From Streptomyces indicus (GTDB lineage Bacteria; Actinomycetota; Actinomycetes; Streptomycetales; Streptomycetaceae), in the NCBI RefSeq assembly GCF_900100315.1, contig NZ_FNFF01000004.1, positions 124,001-188,000 of the forward strand: a DNA stretch of 64,000 nt, in the 5' to 3' direction. The notes below the pieces were generated by a model. That model did not search any database. It was not told the DNA's origin and worked only from the letters and a program-made list of their open reading frames with translations. Shown here in pieces: positions 8,816 through 18,500 of this stretch. Position numbers and translations under genes: made by a program. Positions within the stretch are counted from its first letter, which is position 1, and each line of letters starts with the position of its first letter.

Positions 8816-9478
8816 GTGGACGCAGCGCCCACCCCCTTTTCCACGGTCATCCGCACCGCATCGCACGAACAGCACACCGAGGCCGAGACCTCGACGTTCA
8901 TGAGCGATCTGCTCGGCGGACGGCTGGGTGTGGACGCCTACACGCGCTACACCGAGCAGCTGTGGTTCGTGTACCGGGCGCTGGAGGACGCGGCGCCGGC
9001 GCTCGCCGAGGACCCGGTGGCCGGACCGTTCATCCAGCGCGAGCTGCTTCGCACCGACGCCCTGGAGCGCGACCTCACGCATCTGCACGGCGGCGAGGGC
9101 TGGCGCGAGACCCTGCGCCCGCTGCCCGCGACCCAGGTCTACGCGGACCGGGTGGCCGAATGCGCCCGCACCTGGCCCGCGGGCTACGTGGCGCACCACT
9201 ACACGCGCTACCTCGGCGACCTCTCCGGCGGCCAGATCATCCGCGACAAGGCCGAGAAGACCTGGGGCTTCAGCCGCAAGGGCGACGGCGTGCGCTTCTA
9301 CGTGTTCGAGGAGATCTCCAACCCGGCCGCCTTCAAGCGCCACTACCGCGAGCTGCTCGACGCCCTCGCCGTGGACGACCTGGAGAAGCAGCGCGTCATC
9401 GACGAGTGCAAGCGCGCCTTCTCCCTGAACACCGGGGTGTTCCGCGCACTGGGCGAGGAATTCCCGCTCAGCGCCTGA
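8816..9478 (+). CDS. hmuO: Haem oxygenase (biliverdin-producing)
   Basis: A 220-residue soluble enzyme that opens haem to biliverdin, CO and ferrous iron, the intracellular step after HmuTUV import. GTG 8816 has GGAGG seven bases upstream. The proximal haem ligand is His20 in HTEAETSTFMSDLLGGRLGV, which lines up with the corynebacterial HmuO segment. The distal helix with its flexible Gly run is HYTRYLGDLSGGQIIRDKA. Length is typical of bacterial HmuO/HO-1-like enzymes. It has its own iron box and stands alone as a transcription unit, ending in a convergent hairpin. The electron donor is not obvious nearby. Confidence 0.95.
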   Translation: MDAAPTPFSTVIRTASHEQHTEAETSTFMSDLLGGRLGVDAYTRYTEQLWFVYRALEDAAPALAEDPVAGPFIQRELLRTDALERDLTHLHGGEGWRETLRPLPATQVYADRVAECARTWPAGYVAHHYTRYLGDLSGGQIIRDKAEKTWGFSRKGDGVRFYVFEEISNPAAFKRHYRELLDALAVDDLEKQRVIDECKRAFSLNTGVFRALGEEFPLSA

Positions 9479-9487
9479 GAGTTGGAA

Positions 9488-9519
9488 GGGGCGGGGCTCG
9501 CGCAGGCGGGCCCCGCCCC
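9488..9519. terminator. Bidirectional hairpin between haem oxygenase and the 9527 gene
   Basis: GGGGCGGGGC (9488-9497) and GCCCCGCCCC (9510-9519) form a perfect 10-bp stem with a 12-base loop between two convergent genes, so it could end both transcripts. Confidence 0.7.
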
Positions 9520-9526
9520 CGCGCGT

Positions 9527-10186
9527 CTACCAGCGCGCCGGAGGCGGCGCCGTCAGCTGGTCGGCCAGCCGGGAGAGCCGGTCGCGCAGCCGCGGGCGCG
9601 AGCGCAGGGCGGGGGCCGGGGACGGCAGCGAGTTCTCGCCGGCGGCCGCGCTGACCAGGTGCTGGACCGTGTCCAGGTCCAGTTCCCGCGTGGGCGGCAC
9701 GCTCAGCAACTCATGGGCCAGGGAAGGCAGTTCACCGCCGCCCGCGTCCAGCGCGAGCACCGTCGCACCCGCCCGCCGCGCGTCGTGCACCCGCGAGAGC
9801 AGCCCCTCACCGGGCGCGTCCGGGGCCACCACGAGCAGGGTCTCGCCCCGCCGGGCCGCCTCGATCCGGCCCAGACCCACGGACAGATGCGCCGGATCCG
9901 AGGCGCGCACCTCGTGCCGCACCAGCGTCGGCGTCAGCTCCGGCGTGCCCGACCAGGCCGCCTCGTCCACCAGATGCGCGGCCAGATGCCAGGGCTCGTA
10001 CTCCTCGGTGCCCACCAGGAGCAGCCCGCCGCCGTGCGGCACCACCGAACCGCGCAGGGACGCGGCGAAGCGGCGGGTGGCCGAGGGCCACTCCGTTCCG
10101 GCGAGCACTTCGCGCAGCAGCGCGACCCGTACGGCGTCCATGGTTCGCATGGTGCCCCAACTCGCCCCGCGGGAAGGCAGGTTCAC
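9527..10186 (-). CDS. Conserved hypothetical protein (about 219 aa)
   Basis: The frame begins at ATG 10186; ATG codons a little inside (MRTMDAVR) are alternatives. The product has an alternating alpha/beta pattern with hydrophobic strands ending in Gly or Asp (GGGLLLVGTEEYEPWH; RGETLLVVAPDAPGEGLLS; ATVLALDAGGG), reminiscent of a Rossmann-like or SIS-like nucleotide or sugar-phosphate binding domain, but no signature is decisive. A C-terminal basic helix, SRPRLRDRLSRLADQL, precedes a Pro-rich end. It diverges from the F420 reductase gene over a 196-bp region with 23-bp-spaced repeats. I do not know its function. Confidence 0.75.
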   Translation of the reverse strand: MNLPSRGASWGTMRTMDAVRVALLREVLAGTEWPSATRRFAASLRGSVVPHGGGLLLVGTEEYEPWHLAAHLVDEAAWSGTPELTPTLVRHEVRASDPAHLSVGLGRIEAARRGETLLVVAPDAPGEGLLSRVHDARRAGATVLALDAGGGELPSLAHELLSVPPTRELDLDTVQHLVSAAAGENSLPSPAPALRSRPRLRDRLSRLADQLTAPPPARW

Positions 10187-10282
10187 GGCAACTCCATGCC
10201 GAGCGGTCGGTCAGGGGAGGGAAGGTTCGTACGGGCGTACGGGCTTCGTGCGCGCGGCGGCCGATGTGCAGGCGCCCGGCGG

Positions 10283-10322
10283 CAGGCACGTACGCGCCGC
10301 ACATTCAGGCACGTACGCGCCG
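10283..10322. repeat. Paired 17-bp direct repeats in a divergent promoter region
   Basis: CAGGCACGTACGCGCCG occurs at 10283-10299 and 10306-10322, a 23-bp period. Each copy contains the palindromic CGTACG, and further CGTAC motifs occur at 10229-10243. The position between the divergent 10186 and 10383 genes suggests a regulator site, but no regulator is identified. Confidence 0.55.
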
Positions 10323-10369
10323 AACAGTTAGCACGTCCGGGGCGAACTCAACAGGCCGCTACCGGCAAG

Positions 10370-10382
10370 TATCGTCAACGCC
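10370..10382 (+). promoter_or_regulatory. Probable -10 for a leaderless npdG transcript
   Basis: TATCGT at 10370-10375 is followed by seven bases and then the npdG ATG; no ribosome binding site precedes the ATG. The same arrangement is seen before map. Confidence 0.4.
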
Positions 10383-11099
10383 ATGACTACGAATGACGCC
10401 CCCGAAGCAGCACCCAAGAAGGCCCCCGCCAAGGACCCCTGGGAGCTGCCCGACGTGTCCGGCCTCGTCGTCGGTGTGCTCGGCGGCACCGGCGACCAGG
10501 GCCGCGGCCTCGCCTACCGGCTCGCCCGCGCCGGCCAGAAGGTGATCATCGGCTCGCGCGCCGCCGAGCGCGCGCAGACCGCCGCCGACGAGCTCGGCCT
10601 GGGCATCGAGGGCGCCGACAACGCCGAGTGCGCCCGGCGCAGCGACATCGTGATCGTCGCCGTGCCGTGGGACGGCCACGCCAAGACCCTCGAGGCGCTG
10701 CGCGAGGACCTCGCCGGCAAGCTCGTCGTGGACTGCGTGAACCCGCTCGGCTTCGACAAGCAGGGCGCGTACGCCCTGAAGGTCGAGGAGGGCAGCGCCG
10801 CCCAGCAGGCCGCCGCCCTGCTGCCGGACTCCCGCGTGACCGCCGCCTTCCACCACCTGTCGGCCGTGCTGCTCCAGGACGAGTCGATCGAGGAGATCGA
10901 CACCGACGTGATGGTGCTCGGCGAGGTGCGCGCCGACACGGACATCGTGCAGGCCCTGGCCTCCCGTATCCCCGGCATGCGCGGGGTCTTCGCGGGCCGG
11001 CTGCGCAACGCCCACCAGGTCGAGTCGCTGGTGGCCAACCTGATCTCCACCAACCGCCGCTACAAGGCGCACGCCGGGCTGCGGGTCACCGACGTCTGA
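10383..11099 (+). CDS. npdG: F420:NADP+ oxidoreductase (NADPH-dependent F420 reductase)
   Basis: A 238-residue enzyme that transfers hydride between NADPH and coenzyme F420, supplying F420H2 to actinobacterial reductases. After a 25-residue Ala/Lys-rich lead comes the NADP-binding fold VVGVLGGTGDQGRGLAYRL with the GxGxxG-type turn, then IIGSRAAERAQ, whose Ser/Arg pair recognises the NADP phosphate. DIVIVAVPWDGH and VVDCVNPLGFDKQG are characteristic family segments, and the C-terminal GRLRNAHQVESLVANLI helix is conserved. It is transcribed alone and is probably leaderless. F420 biosynthesis genes are not in the window. Confidence 0.93.
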   Translation: MTTNDAPEAAPKKAPAKDPWELPDVSGLVVGVLGGTGDQGRGLAYRLARAGQKVIIGSRAAERAQTAADELGLGIEGADNAECARRSDIVIVAVPWDGHAKTLEALREDLAGKLVVDCVNPLGFDKQGAYALKVEEGSAAQQAAALLPDSRVTAAFHHLSAVLLQDESIEEIDTDVMVLGEVRADTDIVQALASRIPGMRGVFAGRLRNAHQVESLVANLISTNRRYKAHAGLRVTDV

Positions 11100-11192
11100 G
11101 CCGCGGACCCCACGCGCGTACGGACGCGGGCGGGGCATGAGGGACACTGGTCGGCGTACCACCGAATGTGAGACCCGACAGGAGCCCGCCCC

Positions 11193-11363
11193 ATGCCCCG
11201 CCTCGCTCTGTACGCGCTGATCGTCTGCGTCCTCGCCGTGGTCGCGGCCGTGGTCTCCTTCGTGCAGGGCAGCTTCATCGGGATCGTGTGGGTGCTGATC
11301 GCCGGGCTGTCCTCCAACATGTGCTGGTACTACCTGAAGAAGGGCCGCGCGGTCAGCCGCTGA
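11193..11363 (+). CDS. Small membrane protein (56 aa)
   Basis: ATG 11193 lies eight bases after CAGGAGC. The product begins MPRLALYALIVCVLAVVAAV, continues with a second hydrophobic segment (FIGIVWVLIAGLSSNMCWYY) and ends in a basic tail KKGRAVSR, so it probably forms a two-helix hairpin with the tail inside. It reads in the codon usage of its neighbours and has a good ribosome site. I do not recognise the family; similar orphan peptides are common in Streptomyces. It lies 93 bp after npdG on the same strand and converges on the protease at 11386. Confidence 0.7.
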   Translation: MPRLALYALIVCVLAVVAAVVSFVQGSFIGIVWVLIAGLSSNMCWYYLKKGRAVSR

Positions 11364-11385
11364 GCCCGCACGGCCCCGGGCCGGG

Positions 11386-12183
11386 TCAGCCGCTGAGGCG
11401 GCACCCCGGGTTCTGCTCGGCCCAGAAGCGGTAGAGGTTCTGCCCGCAGTACGACTCGAACTCCTCGATCCCCAGCAGCCCGAGCAGCGAGTCGATCAGG
11501 TCGAAGAAGGCCACATTGACCTCGGGGATCCACAGCACGCCGAACACGGCGAGCAGCCCGAACGGCGCGAAGGGCTCCAGCTGGCGCCGGATCTTGTACG
11601 AGAGCCACGGCTCGATCACGCCGTAGCCGTCGAGCCCGGGCACCGGCAGGAAGTTCAGCAGCGCCGCCGTCACCTGGAGCAGGGCCAGGAACGCCAGCGC
11701 GTACCGGAACACGAGCGGCACCCCGTCCAGCGCGTCCAGCCAGAACGGCGCCGTGCAGACGATCGCGAACAGCACATTGGTCAGCGGCCCCGCGGCCGAG
11801 ATCAGGCTGTGCTTCCAGCGGCCCTGGATCCGGCCCCGCTCGATGAACACCGCACCGCCGGGCAGACCGAGTCCCCCCATGATCACGAAGAGCACGGGCA
11901 GGATGATGCTCAACAGCGCATGGGTGTACTTGAGCGGGTTCAGGGTGAGGTAGCCCTTCGCGCCGATCGAGATGTCGCCGCTGTGCAGGGCGGTGCGCGC
12001 GTGCGCGTACTCGTGCAGACACAGCGAGACGATCCACGCGCCCGTGACGAACACGAAGACCGCGACCCCCGGATTGTCCGCGAACCCGGTCCACGCGGCC
12101 CAGCCGCCCGCGGCCGTGACGGCCACGATGCCGAGGAAGACGGGACTGATCCGCCGGTCGCTGCGTCGGATGGCGGTGGTCAT
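11386..12183 (-). CDS. Site-2-protease-family (M50) membrane metalloprotease
   Basis: A 265-residue polytopic protein. ATG 12183 was chosen over the upstream codon because AGGAG lies nine bases before it. The zinc motif HEYAH is at residues 57-61 inside a membrane helix, and the third-ligand loop is NFLPVPGLDGYGV. The sequence SGDISIGAKGYLTLNPLKYTH between them is typical of small bacterial M50 members related to SpoIVFB. These enzymes cut membrane-embedded substrates such as anti-sigma factors; no substrate is evident next door. Six hydrophobic segments are apparent. The C-terminus ends CGQNLYRFWAEQNPGCRLSG. Confidence 0.88.
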   Translation of the reverse strand: MTTAIRRSDRRISPVFLGIVAVTAAGGWAAWTGFADNPGVAVFVFVTGAWIVSLCLHEYAHARTALHSGDISIGAKGYLTLNPLKYTHALLSIILPVLFVIMGGLGLPGGAVFIERGRIQGRWKHSLISAAGPLTNVLFAIVCTAPFWLDALDGVPLVFRYALAFLALLQVTAALLNFLPVPGLDGYGVIEPWLSYKIRRQLEPFAPFGLLAVFGVLWIPEVNVAFFDLIDSLLGLLGIEEFESYCGQNLYRFWAEQNPGCRLSG

Positions 12184-12449
12184 GGGCCGGACTCCTGGCT
12201 CGTGGACGGCGGTGGCATGCGGCGGCGGGGCGGCCACGGCCCGACGCTATCGGTGTCGTAGCGGTAACGGGGGGTAGGGGGCGATGGTTCCTCGCCCGGA
12301 GTCGCGGGCCGGGCCCGCGGGGCGCCGGGGGAGCGGCTCTCAGGGGGGCCGGGGGGTGCCCTAGCCCCGACCGCCCCCGAGGTGCCACCATGGGAGGTGA
12401 TCCGGGGACGCCGTCAGGGCGCCTCGAGATGACTGAAGGAGCCGTTGCC

Positions 12450-13349
12450 ATGCCGCAGAATTCGGCTGCCCGCACGCCTGCCGCCGGCGCGGAGAAGTCC
12501 GCCGCCCAGCAGGCCACCGACAGCAGCAAGGCGCTGTACGGGGGCAAGTCCACTCGCCGTGTCACCGTCCGCGACCTCATCGCCGCCAAGGAGCGCGGCG
12601 AGAAGTGGCCCATGCTCACCGCGTACGACGCGATGACCGCCTCCGTCTTCGACGAGGCCGGCATCCCCGTCCTGCTCGTCGGCGACTCGATGGGCAACTG
12701 CCACCTGGGCTACGACACCACCGTGCCCGTCACCCTCGACGAGATGACGATGCTCTCGGCGGCCGTCGTACGGGGCACCTCGCGCGCCCTCGTCGTCGGC
12801 GACCTGCCGTTCGGCTCGTACCAGGAAGGCGCCGTGCAGGCGCTGCGCTCGGCCACCCGCCTGGTCAAGGAGGCCGGGGTCGGCGCCGTGAAGCTGGAGG
12901 GCGGCGAGCGCTCCCTCGCGCAGACCGAGCTCCTCGTCCAGTCCGGCATCCCCGTCATGTCCCACCTGGGCCTGACCCCGCAGTCCGTGAACACCATGGG
13001 CTACCGGGTGCAGGGCCGCGGCGACGAGGACGCGCACCGGCTGCTGCGCGACGCGAAGGCCGCGGAGGCGGCGGGCGCGTTCGCGGTGGTGCTCGAACTG
13101 GTCCCGGCCGAGCTCGCGGCCGAGGTCAGCCGCTCCCTGCACATCCCGACCGTGGGCATCGGCGCCGGTCCGGACTGCGATGCGCAGGTGCTCGTCTACA
13201 CCGACATGATGGGCCTGACCCCGGGCAAGATGCCGCGCTTCGTGAAGCAGTACGCGGACCTGCGGGCGCAGATGGTCTCCGCGGCGCAGGGCTTCGCGCA
13301 GGACGTGGTGGGCGGAACGTTCCCGCAGGAGGAGCACACCTTCCACTGA
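12450..13349 (+). CDS. panB: 3-methyl-2-oxobutanoate hydroxymethyltransferase (pantothenate synthesis)
   Basis: A 299-residue enzyme that adds a hydroxymethyl group from methylene-tetrahydrofolate to alpha-ketoisovalerate, giving ketopantoate. ATG 12450 follows GAAGGAG with normal spacing; an earlier ATG at 12429 lacks a ribosome site. Motifs include MLTAYDAMTASVFDEAG, LLVGDSMGNCHLGYDTT (metal Asp in GDS), VKLEGGE, HLGLTPQS and IGIGAGPDCDAQVLVYTDM with metal and catalytic acids in the expected order. The first 40 residues are an Ala/Ser-rich extension common in actinobacteria. Other pantothenate genes are not adjacent. Confidence 0.95.
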   Translation: MPQNSAARTPAAGAEKSAAQQATDSSKALYGGKSTRRVTVRDLIAAKERGEKWPMLTAYDAMTASVFDEAGIPVLLVGDSMGNCHLGYDTTVPVTLDEMTMLSAAVVRGTSRALVVGDLPFGSYQEGAVQALRSATRLVKEAGVGAVKLEGGERSLAQTELLVQSGIPVMSHLGLTPQSVNTMGYRVQGRGDEDAHRLLRDAKAAEAAGAFAVVLELVPAELAAEVSRSLHIPTVGIGAGPDCDAQVLVYTDMMGLTPGKMPRFVKQYADLRAQMVSAAQGFAQDVVGGTFPQEEHTFH

Positions 13350-13588
13350 GCCGGTGACCCCATCGAGCCGCTGATCCCATCGGGCCGCTGACGGCTCGCC
13401 TCGAACCCTGGTGGCACCACGGACCGGTCCGGCGCTTCCCCCACGCCGGGCCGGTTCGCCGTTCCTGGGGCGCAAGACAGTCCCCTCTGGGTGGGGCGAC
13501 CTGCGACATCGGCGGAATATCGGCCACCGCCCACCCCTGTCGGTGACCTGTCGGTGTGCTGTCGGCGAGGGGCTCCACAGTTGTCGGC

Positions 13589-14611
13589 ATGACGCGATCC
13601 GACAAGAACCCGAACCCCGGCCGCAACGCGGTCACCGTACGAGGGCTCGTCAAGCACTACGGCGAGACGAAGGCGCTCGACGGCGTCGACCTCGACGTGC
13701 GCGAGGGCACCGTGCTCGGTGTGCTCGGCCCGAACGGCGCCGGCAAGACCACCCTCGTGCGCATCCTGTCCACCCTCATCCAGCCCACCGCGGGCACCGC
13801 CACCGTCGCGGGCTACGACGTCCTGCGCCAGCCCCGCCAGCTGCGCCGCAAGATCGGCCTCACCGGCCAGTACGCCTCCGTGGACGAGAAGCTCGCCGGC
13901 TTCGAGAACCTCTACATGATCGGGCGGCTGCTCGACCTGTCGAAGGCCGACGCGAAGAAGCGGGCGAACGAGCTGCTCGAGCGGTTCTCGCTCACCGACG
14001 CCGCCAAGCGCACCGCGGGCACGTACTCCGGCGGTATGCGCCGCCGGCTCGACCTGGCCGCCTCGATGATCGGCCGCCCGGCCGTCCTCTACCTGGACGA
14101 GCCCACCACCGGTCTCGACCCCCGTACCCGCAACGAGGTGTGGGACGAGGTCAAGGCCATGCGCGACGAGGGCGTCACCGTCCTGCTCACCACCCAGTAC
14201 ATGGAGGAGGCCGAGCAGCTGGCCTCCGAGCTCACCGTGATCGACCGCGGCCGGATCATCGCCGAGGGCGGGATCGCCGAGCTCAAGGCGAAGGTCGGCG
14301 GCCGCACCCTGCGCATCCGCCCGGCCGACCGGCTGCACCTGCGCACCATGGCCGCCGACCTGGACGCCTCCGGCCTCACCGGCCTCGCGACCACGACCGT
14401 CGACGCCGAGAACGGCCACCTGATCGTGCCCGTGCAGAGCGACGAGCAGCTCACCGCGATCGTGGCCCACCTGGCCGCCGCCGGTTTCCAGCTCGCCGAC
14501 ATCGCCACCGAACTGCCCAGCCTGGACGAGGTGTTCCTCTCGCTGACCGGCCAGAAGGCCAGTGCTCCGCAGGACGCTCCCGCCCGTGAACTCGAGGAGG
14601 TCTCCGCATGA
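13589..14611 (+). CDS. DrrA-type ABC exporter ATP-binding protein
   Basis: A 340-residue ATPase of the daunorubicin-resistance type, partner of the permease that overlaps it by four bases. ATG 13589 was chosen; GTG 13556 is an in-frame alternative and neither has a strong ribosome site. Motifs are complete: GPNGAGKTT (Walker A, near residue 50), TGQYASVDEKLAG (Q-loop segment typical of DrrA), SGGMRRRLDLAAS (signature), LYLDEPTTGLDP (Walker B) and LLTTQYMEEAEQL (switch region). The C-terminal 100 residues form the DrrA extension ending LPSLDEVFLSLTGQ. Substrate unknown: no biosynthetic genes are present, though exporters and regulators follow. Confidence 0.92.
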   Translation: MTRSDKNPNPGRNAVTVRGLVKHYGETKALDGVDLDVREGTVLGVLGPNGAGKTTLVRILSTLIQPTAGTATVAGYDVLRQPRQLRRKIGLTGQYASVDEKLAGFENLYMIGRLLDLSKADAKKRANELLERFSLTDAAKRTAGTYSGGMRRRLDLAASMIGRPAVLYLDEPTTGLDPRTRNEVWDEVKAMRDEGVTVLLTTQYMEEAEQLASELTVIDRGRIIAEGGIAELKAKVGGRTLRIRPADRLHLRTMAADLDASGLTGLATTTVDAENGHLIVPVQSDEQLTAIVAHLAAAGFQLADIATELPSLDEVFLSLTGQKASAPQDAPARELEEVSA

Positions 14612-15462
14612 GCACCGCAACTCTCAACAAGCCCGCGCCCGTTGAGCAGCAGCCCCTGCTCAACGGCGAGGAGGACGGCCGTATCGGCCTGCGCGCCAAC
14701 CTGCGCCACACCGGCGCCCTGATCCGCCGCAACCTGCTGTGGATCAAGAAGGACCCGGAGTCGATGTTCGACGCCCTCCTGATGCCGGTGGTCTTCACCC
14801 TGCTGTTCGTGTACGTCTTCGGCGGTTCCATCGGCAAGGCGATGGGCGGCGGCCACGACACCTACGTCCAGTACGTGATCCCCGGCATGCTCGCGATGAT
14901 GTCCATGTCGATCGCCCAGGCCGTCGGCACCGGCTTCAACGAGGACTTCCACAAGGGCATCATGGACCGCTTCCGGTCCCTGCCCATCGGGCGCGGCTCC
15001 GTGCTCATCGCGAAGATCTCGGTGGAGATCCTGCGCATGCTGATCGCCACCACCGTCCTGATGGTCGTCGCGGTCCTCGTGGGCTTCGACATCGAGAACT
15101 GGCCCGGCCTGTTCGCGGCCGTGGGACTCTCGCTGCTCTTCGGCTCCGCCGTGATGTGGATCTTCCTGGTGCTCGGTGTGACCATGAAGAGCGCCCAGTC
15201 CGTGCAGGCCATCGGCTTCCTCGTGATGATGCCGCTCCAGTTCGGCTCGTCCATCTTCACGCCGACCGCCAACATGCCCGGCTGGCTGGAGAGTTTCACC
15301 AAGTACAACCCGATGTCCGGCCTCGCCGACGCGGCCCGCGGTCTGATGACGGACCAGGGCTACCCGGTCGCCCACGGCCTGTGGGTGACGCTGGCCTGGA
15401 CGGTCGGCCTGACCGCGGTCATGGCCCCGTACGCCATCTACAAGTTCGCGAAGAAGAGCTGA
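14608..15462 (+). CDS. DrrB-type ABC-2 exporter permease
   Basis: A 284-residue integral membrane protein forming the channel of the DrrAB-like exporter. ATG 14608 overlaps the ATPase stop (ATGA), so the two are coupled. A 50-residue cytoplasmic lead precedes six membrane segments. ABC-2 family signatures include KKDPESMFDALLMPVVFTLLF and the long loop NEDFHKGIMDRFRSLPIGRG, and the late motif MPGWLESFTKYNPMSGLADA. It converges on the large regulator gene at 15549, with 86 bp between stops. Confidence 0.92.
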   Translation: MSTATLNKPAPVEQQPLLNGEEDGRIGLRANLRHTGALIRRNLLWIKKDPESMFDALLMPVVFTLLFVYVFGGSIGKAMGGGHDTYVQYVIPGMLAMMSMSIAQAVGTGFNEDFHKGIMDRFRSLPIGRGSVLIAKISVEILRMLIATTVLMVVAVLVGFDIENWPGLFAAVGLSLLFGSAVMWIFLVLGVTMKSAQSVQAIGFLVMMPLQFGSSIFTPTANMPGWLESFTKYNPMSGLADAARGLMTDQGYPVAHGLWVTLAWTVGLTAVMAPYAIYKFAKKS

Positions 15463-15548
15463 TGCGTACGGCGGGCCGGGCCCCGCAGACCTGATCCGCA
15501 CCGTCGGATCGCGTCCGCGCGGCACGGATCAGAGAGCTGAGCGGCAGC

Positions 15549-18500
15549 TCAGAACAGGGCGGCGGCCTCCTCCACGGAGAGGTCGCCGCCCTCCGCGTGC
15601 GCCCGCTCGTAGGCCTCGTCGTCCACCAGGGCGCGGACCGCCGCCTCCGCCTCGGCGCGCAACTCCCTTTCGAACTGGGGCGGTACGTGCATCCGGGGCC
15701 GGTGGGCGTCGGACGCGCCGAGCAACCGGGCCGCGGTGAGGGCCCGTTCGGCGCCTCCGAGGCCCGCGAGCGCCTTGGCCGCGAGCGACAGATGGGAGGA
15801 GGCCATTTGCGGCATCACCATCTGCGACATCGGCTGGACCGCGTGGGCCATGGCGTCGCGCGCGTGGACGAGGGCCGATTCATTGTCGCCGTCCACGGTG
15901 TCGAGCCAGCCGAACATCCCGTCCAGCATGCCGCGGAACATCACGATGGGCCCGGACAGGAACTGGTCGCGCAGCCAGGACAGATGGCCCCGTGCCTCCT
16001 CGGTCCGCCCGGTGCGGCCCAGGCGCAGCGCGAGGTAGAGCCGGGCGAAGGCCTGCGCCTCGCTGAGCGTGGGATCGGTCTCGTCGAGGATCTCGCGCAG
16101 GATGGCCTCCGCCTCCTCGCCCCGGTCGAGTTCGAAGAGGGCGCCTCCGGCCAGACGCGACTTGAGCACCATCACCTGCGTGCTGGCGCCGATGCGTCCG
16201 GCCTGCGCGATGGCGGCCCGGTAGTCGTCGGCGGCCCGTTCGAACTCGCCCTGCCGCTCCCAGGCCTCGCCGCGCGCCGCCAGCGCCTCGGCCTGCCCCC
16301 ATACGTCGCCGAGCTCGGTGTAGATCGCGAGCGCCTCGTCCGCGTTCGCGCAGGCGTCGGCGGCCCATTCGCTGCGGTTGGCGAGGATGTTGGCCCGCAT
16401 CTGGAGCGCGCCCGCCAGCTCCCAGCGGTAGCCGAACTCCCGGCAGGCGCGCACCTGTTGGGCGCTGAGGTCGAGCACGTCGAACGGCTCGCCGTTGAGC
16501 AGCCGCGCGAAGAACCAGATCGAGCCGGGCATCCGGCAGGTCTGCGGCATGCCCGCCCGGTACGTGTCCACGACGGCGTTCAGGAGGTCCTGGCCGCCGT
16601 CGTCGCCGACCACGCCCGTCCACAGGTCGTGCCCGTGGTCCATCGTCGCCAGCTGGATCAGCCGGGCCCCGCGTCTGGCCTCCGCGAACACCTCGGGGCG
16701 CATCGGCGGCGGATCGTCGGTGCACCGCTCGTACACGTCGGGCGCCCGCGTCACCGGGGGCGCGAAGGGCTCGGGGCCCAGTTGCAGTACGGCCGTCGAC
16801 CAGTACTGCGCCTCGGCCCGCTGGTCGCGCATCTGCCAGTACCAGCACAGCGCGTGCACCAGGCACAGCGCCTCGTGCTCGTCGCGCAGGGCGACGGCGC
16901 GGCGCAGGGCGGTGCGCAGGTTCTCGTACTCCGTCTCGATCCGCCCGATGGCCTCGAACTGGCGGCTCGTGCGCAGCAACGGGTCGGTGGTGCGGGCGAG
17001 TTCGCGGTAGTGGACGAGGTGGGCGCGTTCGGCCAGGGCGCGTTCGCCGGACTCGTCGAGGCGCTCGGCGGCGTACTCGGCGACCGTCTCCAGGAGCCGG
17101 TAGCGCATCTCGCCCTCGGCCGTGGGCGCCGCCACGACGAGCGACTTGTCGACGAGCGAGCCGAGCAGGTCGAGGACGTCGCGCCGGTCGACCATGAGGT
17201 GCAGATGGCAGGCGGCGTCCCCGTCGGTCTCCGGTACGGCGCCGCAGACGGCCTCGGCCGCGGCGAGGTCGCAGCCGCGTGCGAACACCGAAAGCCGCCG
17301 CAGTACGGCCCGTTCGGGGTCGTCGAGCAGGTCCCAGGACCAGTCGACCACCGCGCGCAGGGTCTGCTGGCGCGGCAGCACCGTACGGCTGCCGCCCGTC
17401 AGGAGCCGGAAGCGGTCGTCGAGCCGGTCGGCGATCTGGCGCGGGGTGAGCATCCGCAGGCGGGCCGCGGCGAGTTCGATGGCGAGCGGCTGTCCGTCCA
17501 GGCGGCGGCAGATCTCCGCGGCCGCGTCCCGGTCGTCCGCGACCGAGAACCCGGGCCGCGCGGCCGCACCGCGCTCGTCGAGCAGCCGCAGCGCCATCGC
17601 TTCGGGCAGCGGCCCGAGCGGGCGCACCGACTCGCCCGGCACGCCGAGCGGTTCACGGCTCGTGGCGAGCACGGTGAGGCCGGGGCAGCGCCCGAGCAGA
17701 TACGCCAGCATGTCGGCGGCGGCGCCGATCACGTGCTCGCAGTTGTCGAGGACGAGCAGCAGCTCACGCCGTGCGAGATGTTCCGCCAGGCGTACGAGGG
17801 GGTCCTGGCCGCCGCGGTCGGCGGACCGCAGCTCCTCGGCGCCCGCTCCGTACAGGACGGTCTCGCGCGCGCCGAGCGCGGTGAGCACCGCTTCGGGCAC
17901 GGCCTCGGGGTCGGCGCCGGCGTCCACCGGGGCGAGCTCGGCGAGCCAGACGCCGTCGCGGTACGCGAGCCCGTCGGCGGCCTCCTGCGAGAGGCGGGTC
18001 TTGCCCGCGCCGCCGGGTCCGAGCAGGGTCACGAGGCGCGCCCGCGCGAGCTCGCCGCGCAGCGCCTCGATCTCCTCCTCGCGGCCGACGAAGGAGGTGA
18101 GGCGGGCGCGGAGGTTGCCCTTGGGGGTGGGGGGAGGTGGGGTTCGGGGGAGTGGGGTGGGGGTGGCGGGTGGTGCGGTGGTCGGGGCGAGGGTGGGTGG
18201 TGCGGTGGTCGGTCCGGGGGTGGCTGGTGCGGTGGTCGGTCCGCTGCCGGTGCCGTCGGTGACGGTGGCGGGTCCGTCGGCCGAGGGTGCGGGCGGCGCG
18301 GGGGTGAGCAACTCCGCGTGCAGCGCGCGCAGTTCGGGGCCCGGGTCGGCGCCGAGCTGTTCGGCGAGCCGCTCCCGTACGCCCTCGTACGCGGCCAGCG
18401 CCTCGGCCGCGCGCCCGGCGTCGCGCAGCGCCCGCAGCCGGAGCGCCTGCAACGGCTCGTCCAGCGGGTGGGCCTCGGCGAGCGCGCCCAGCTCGGGCAG

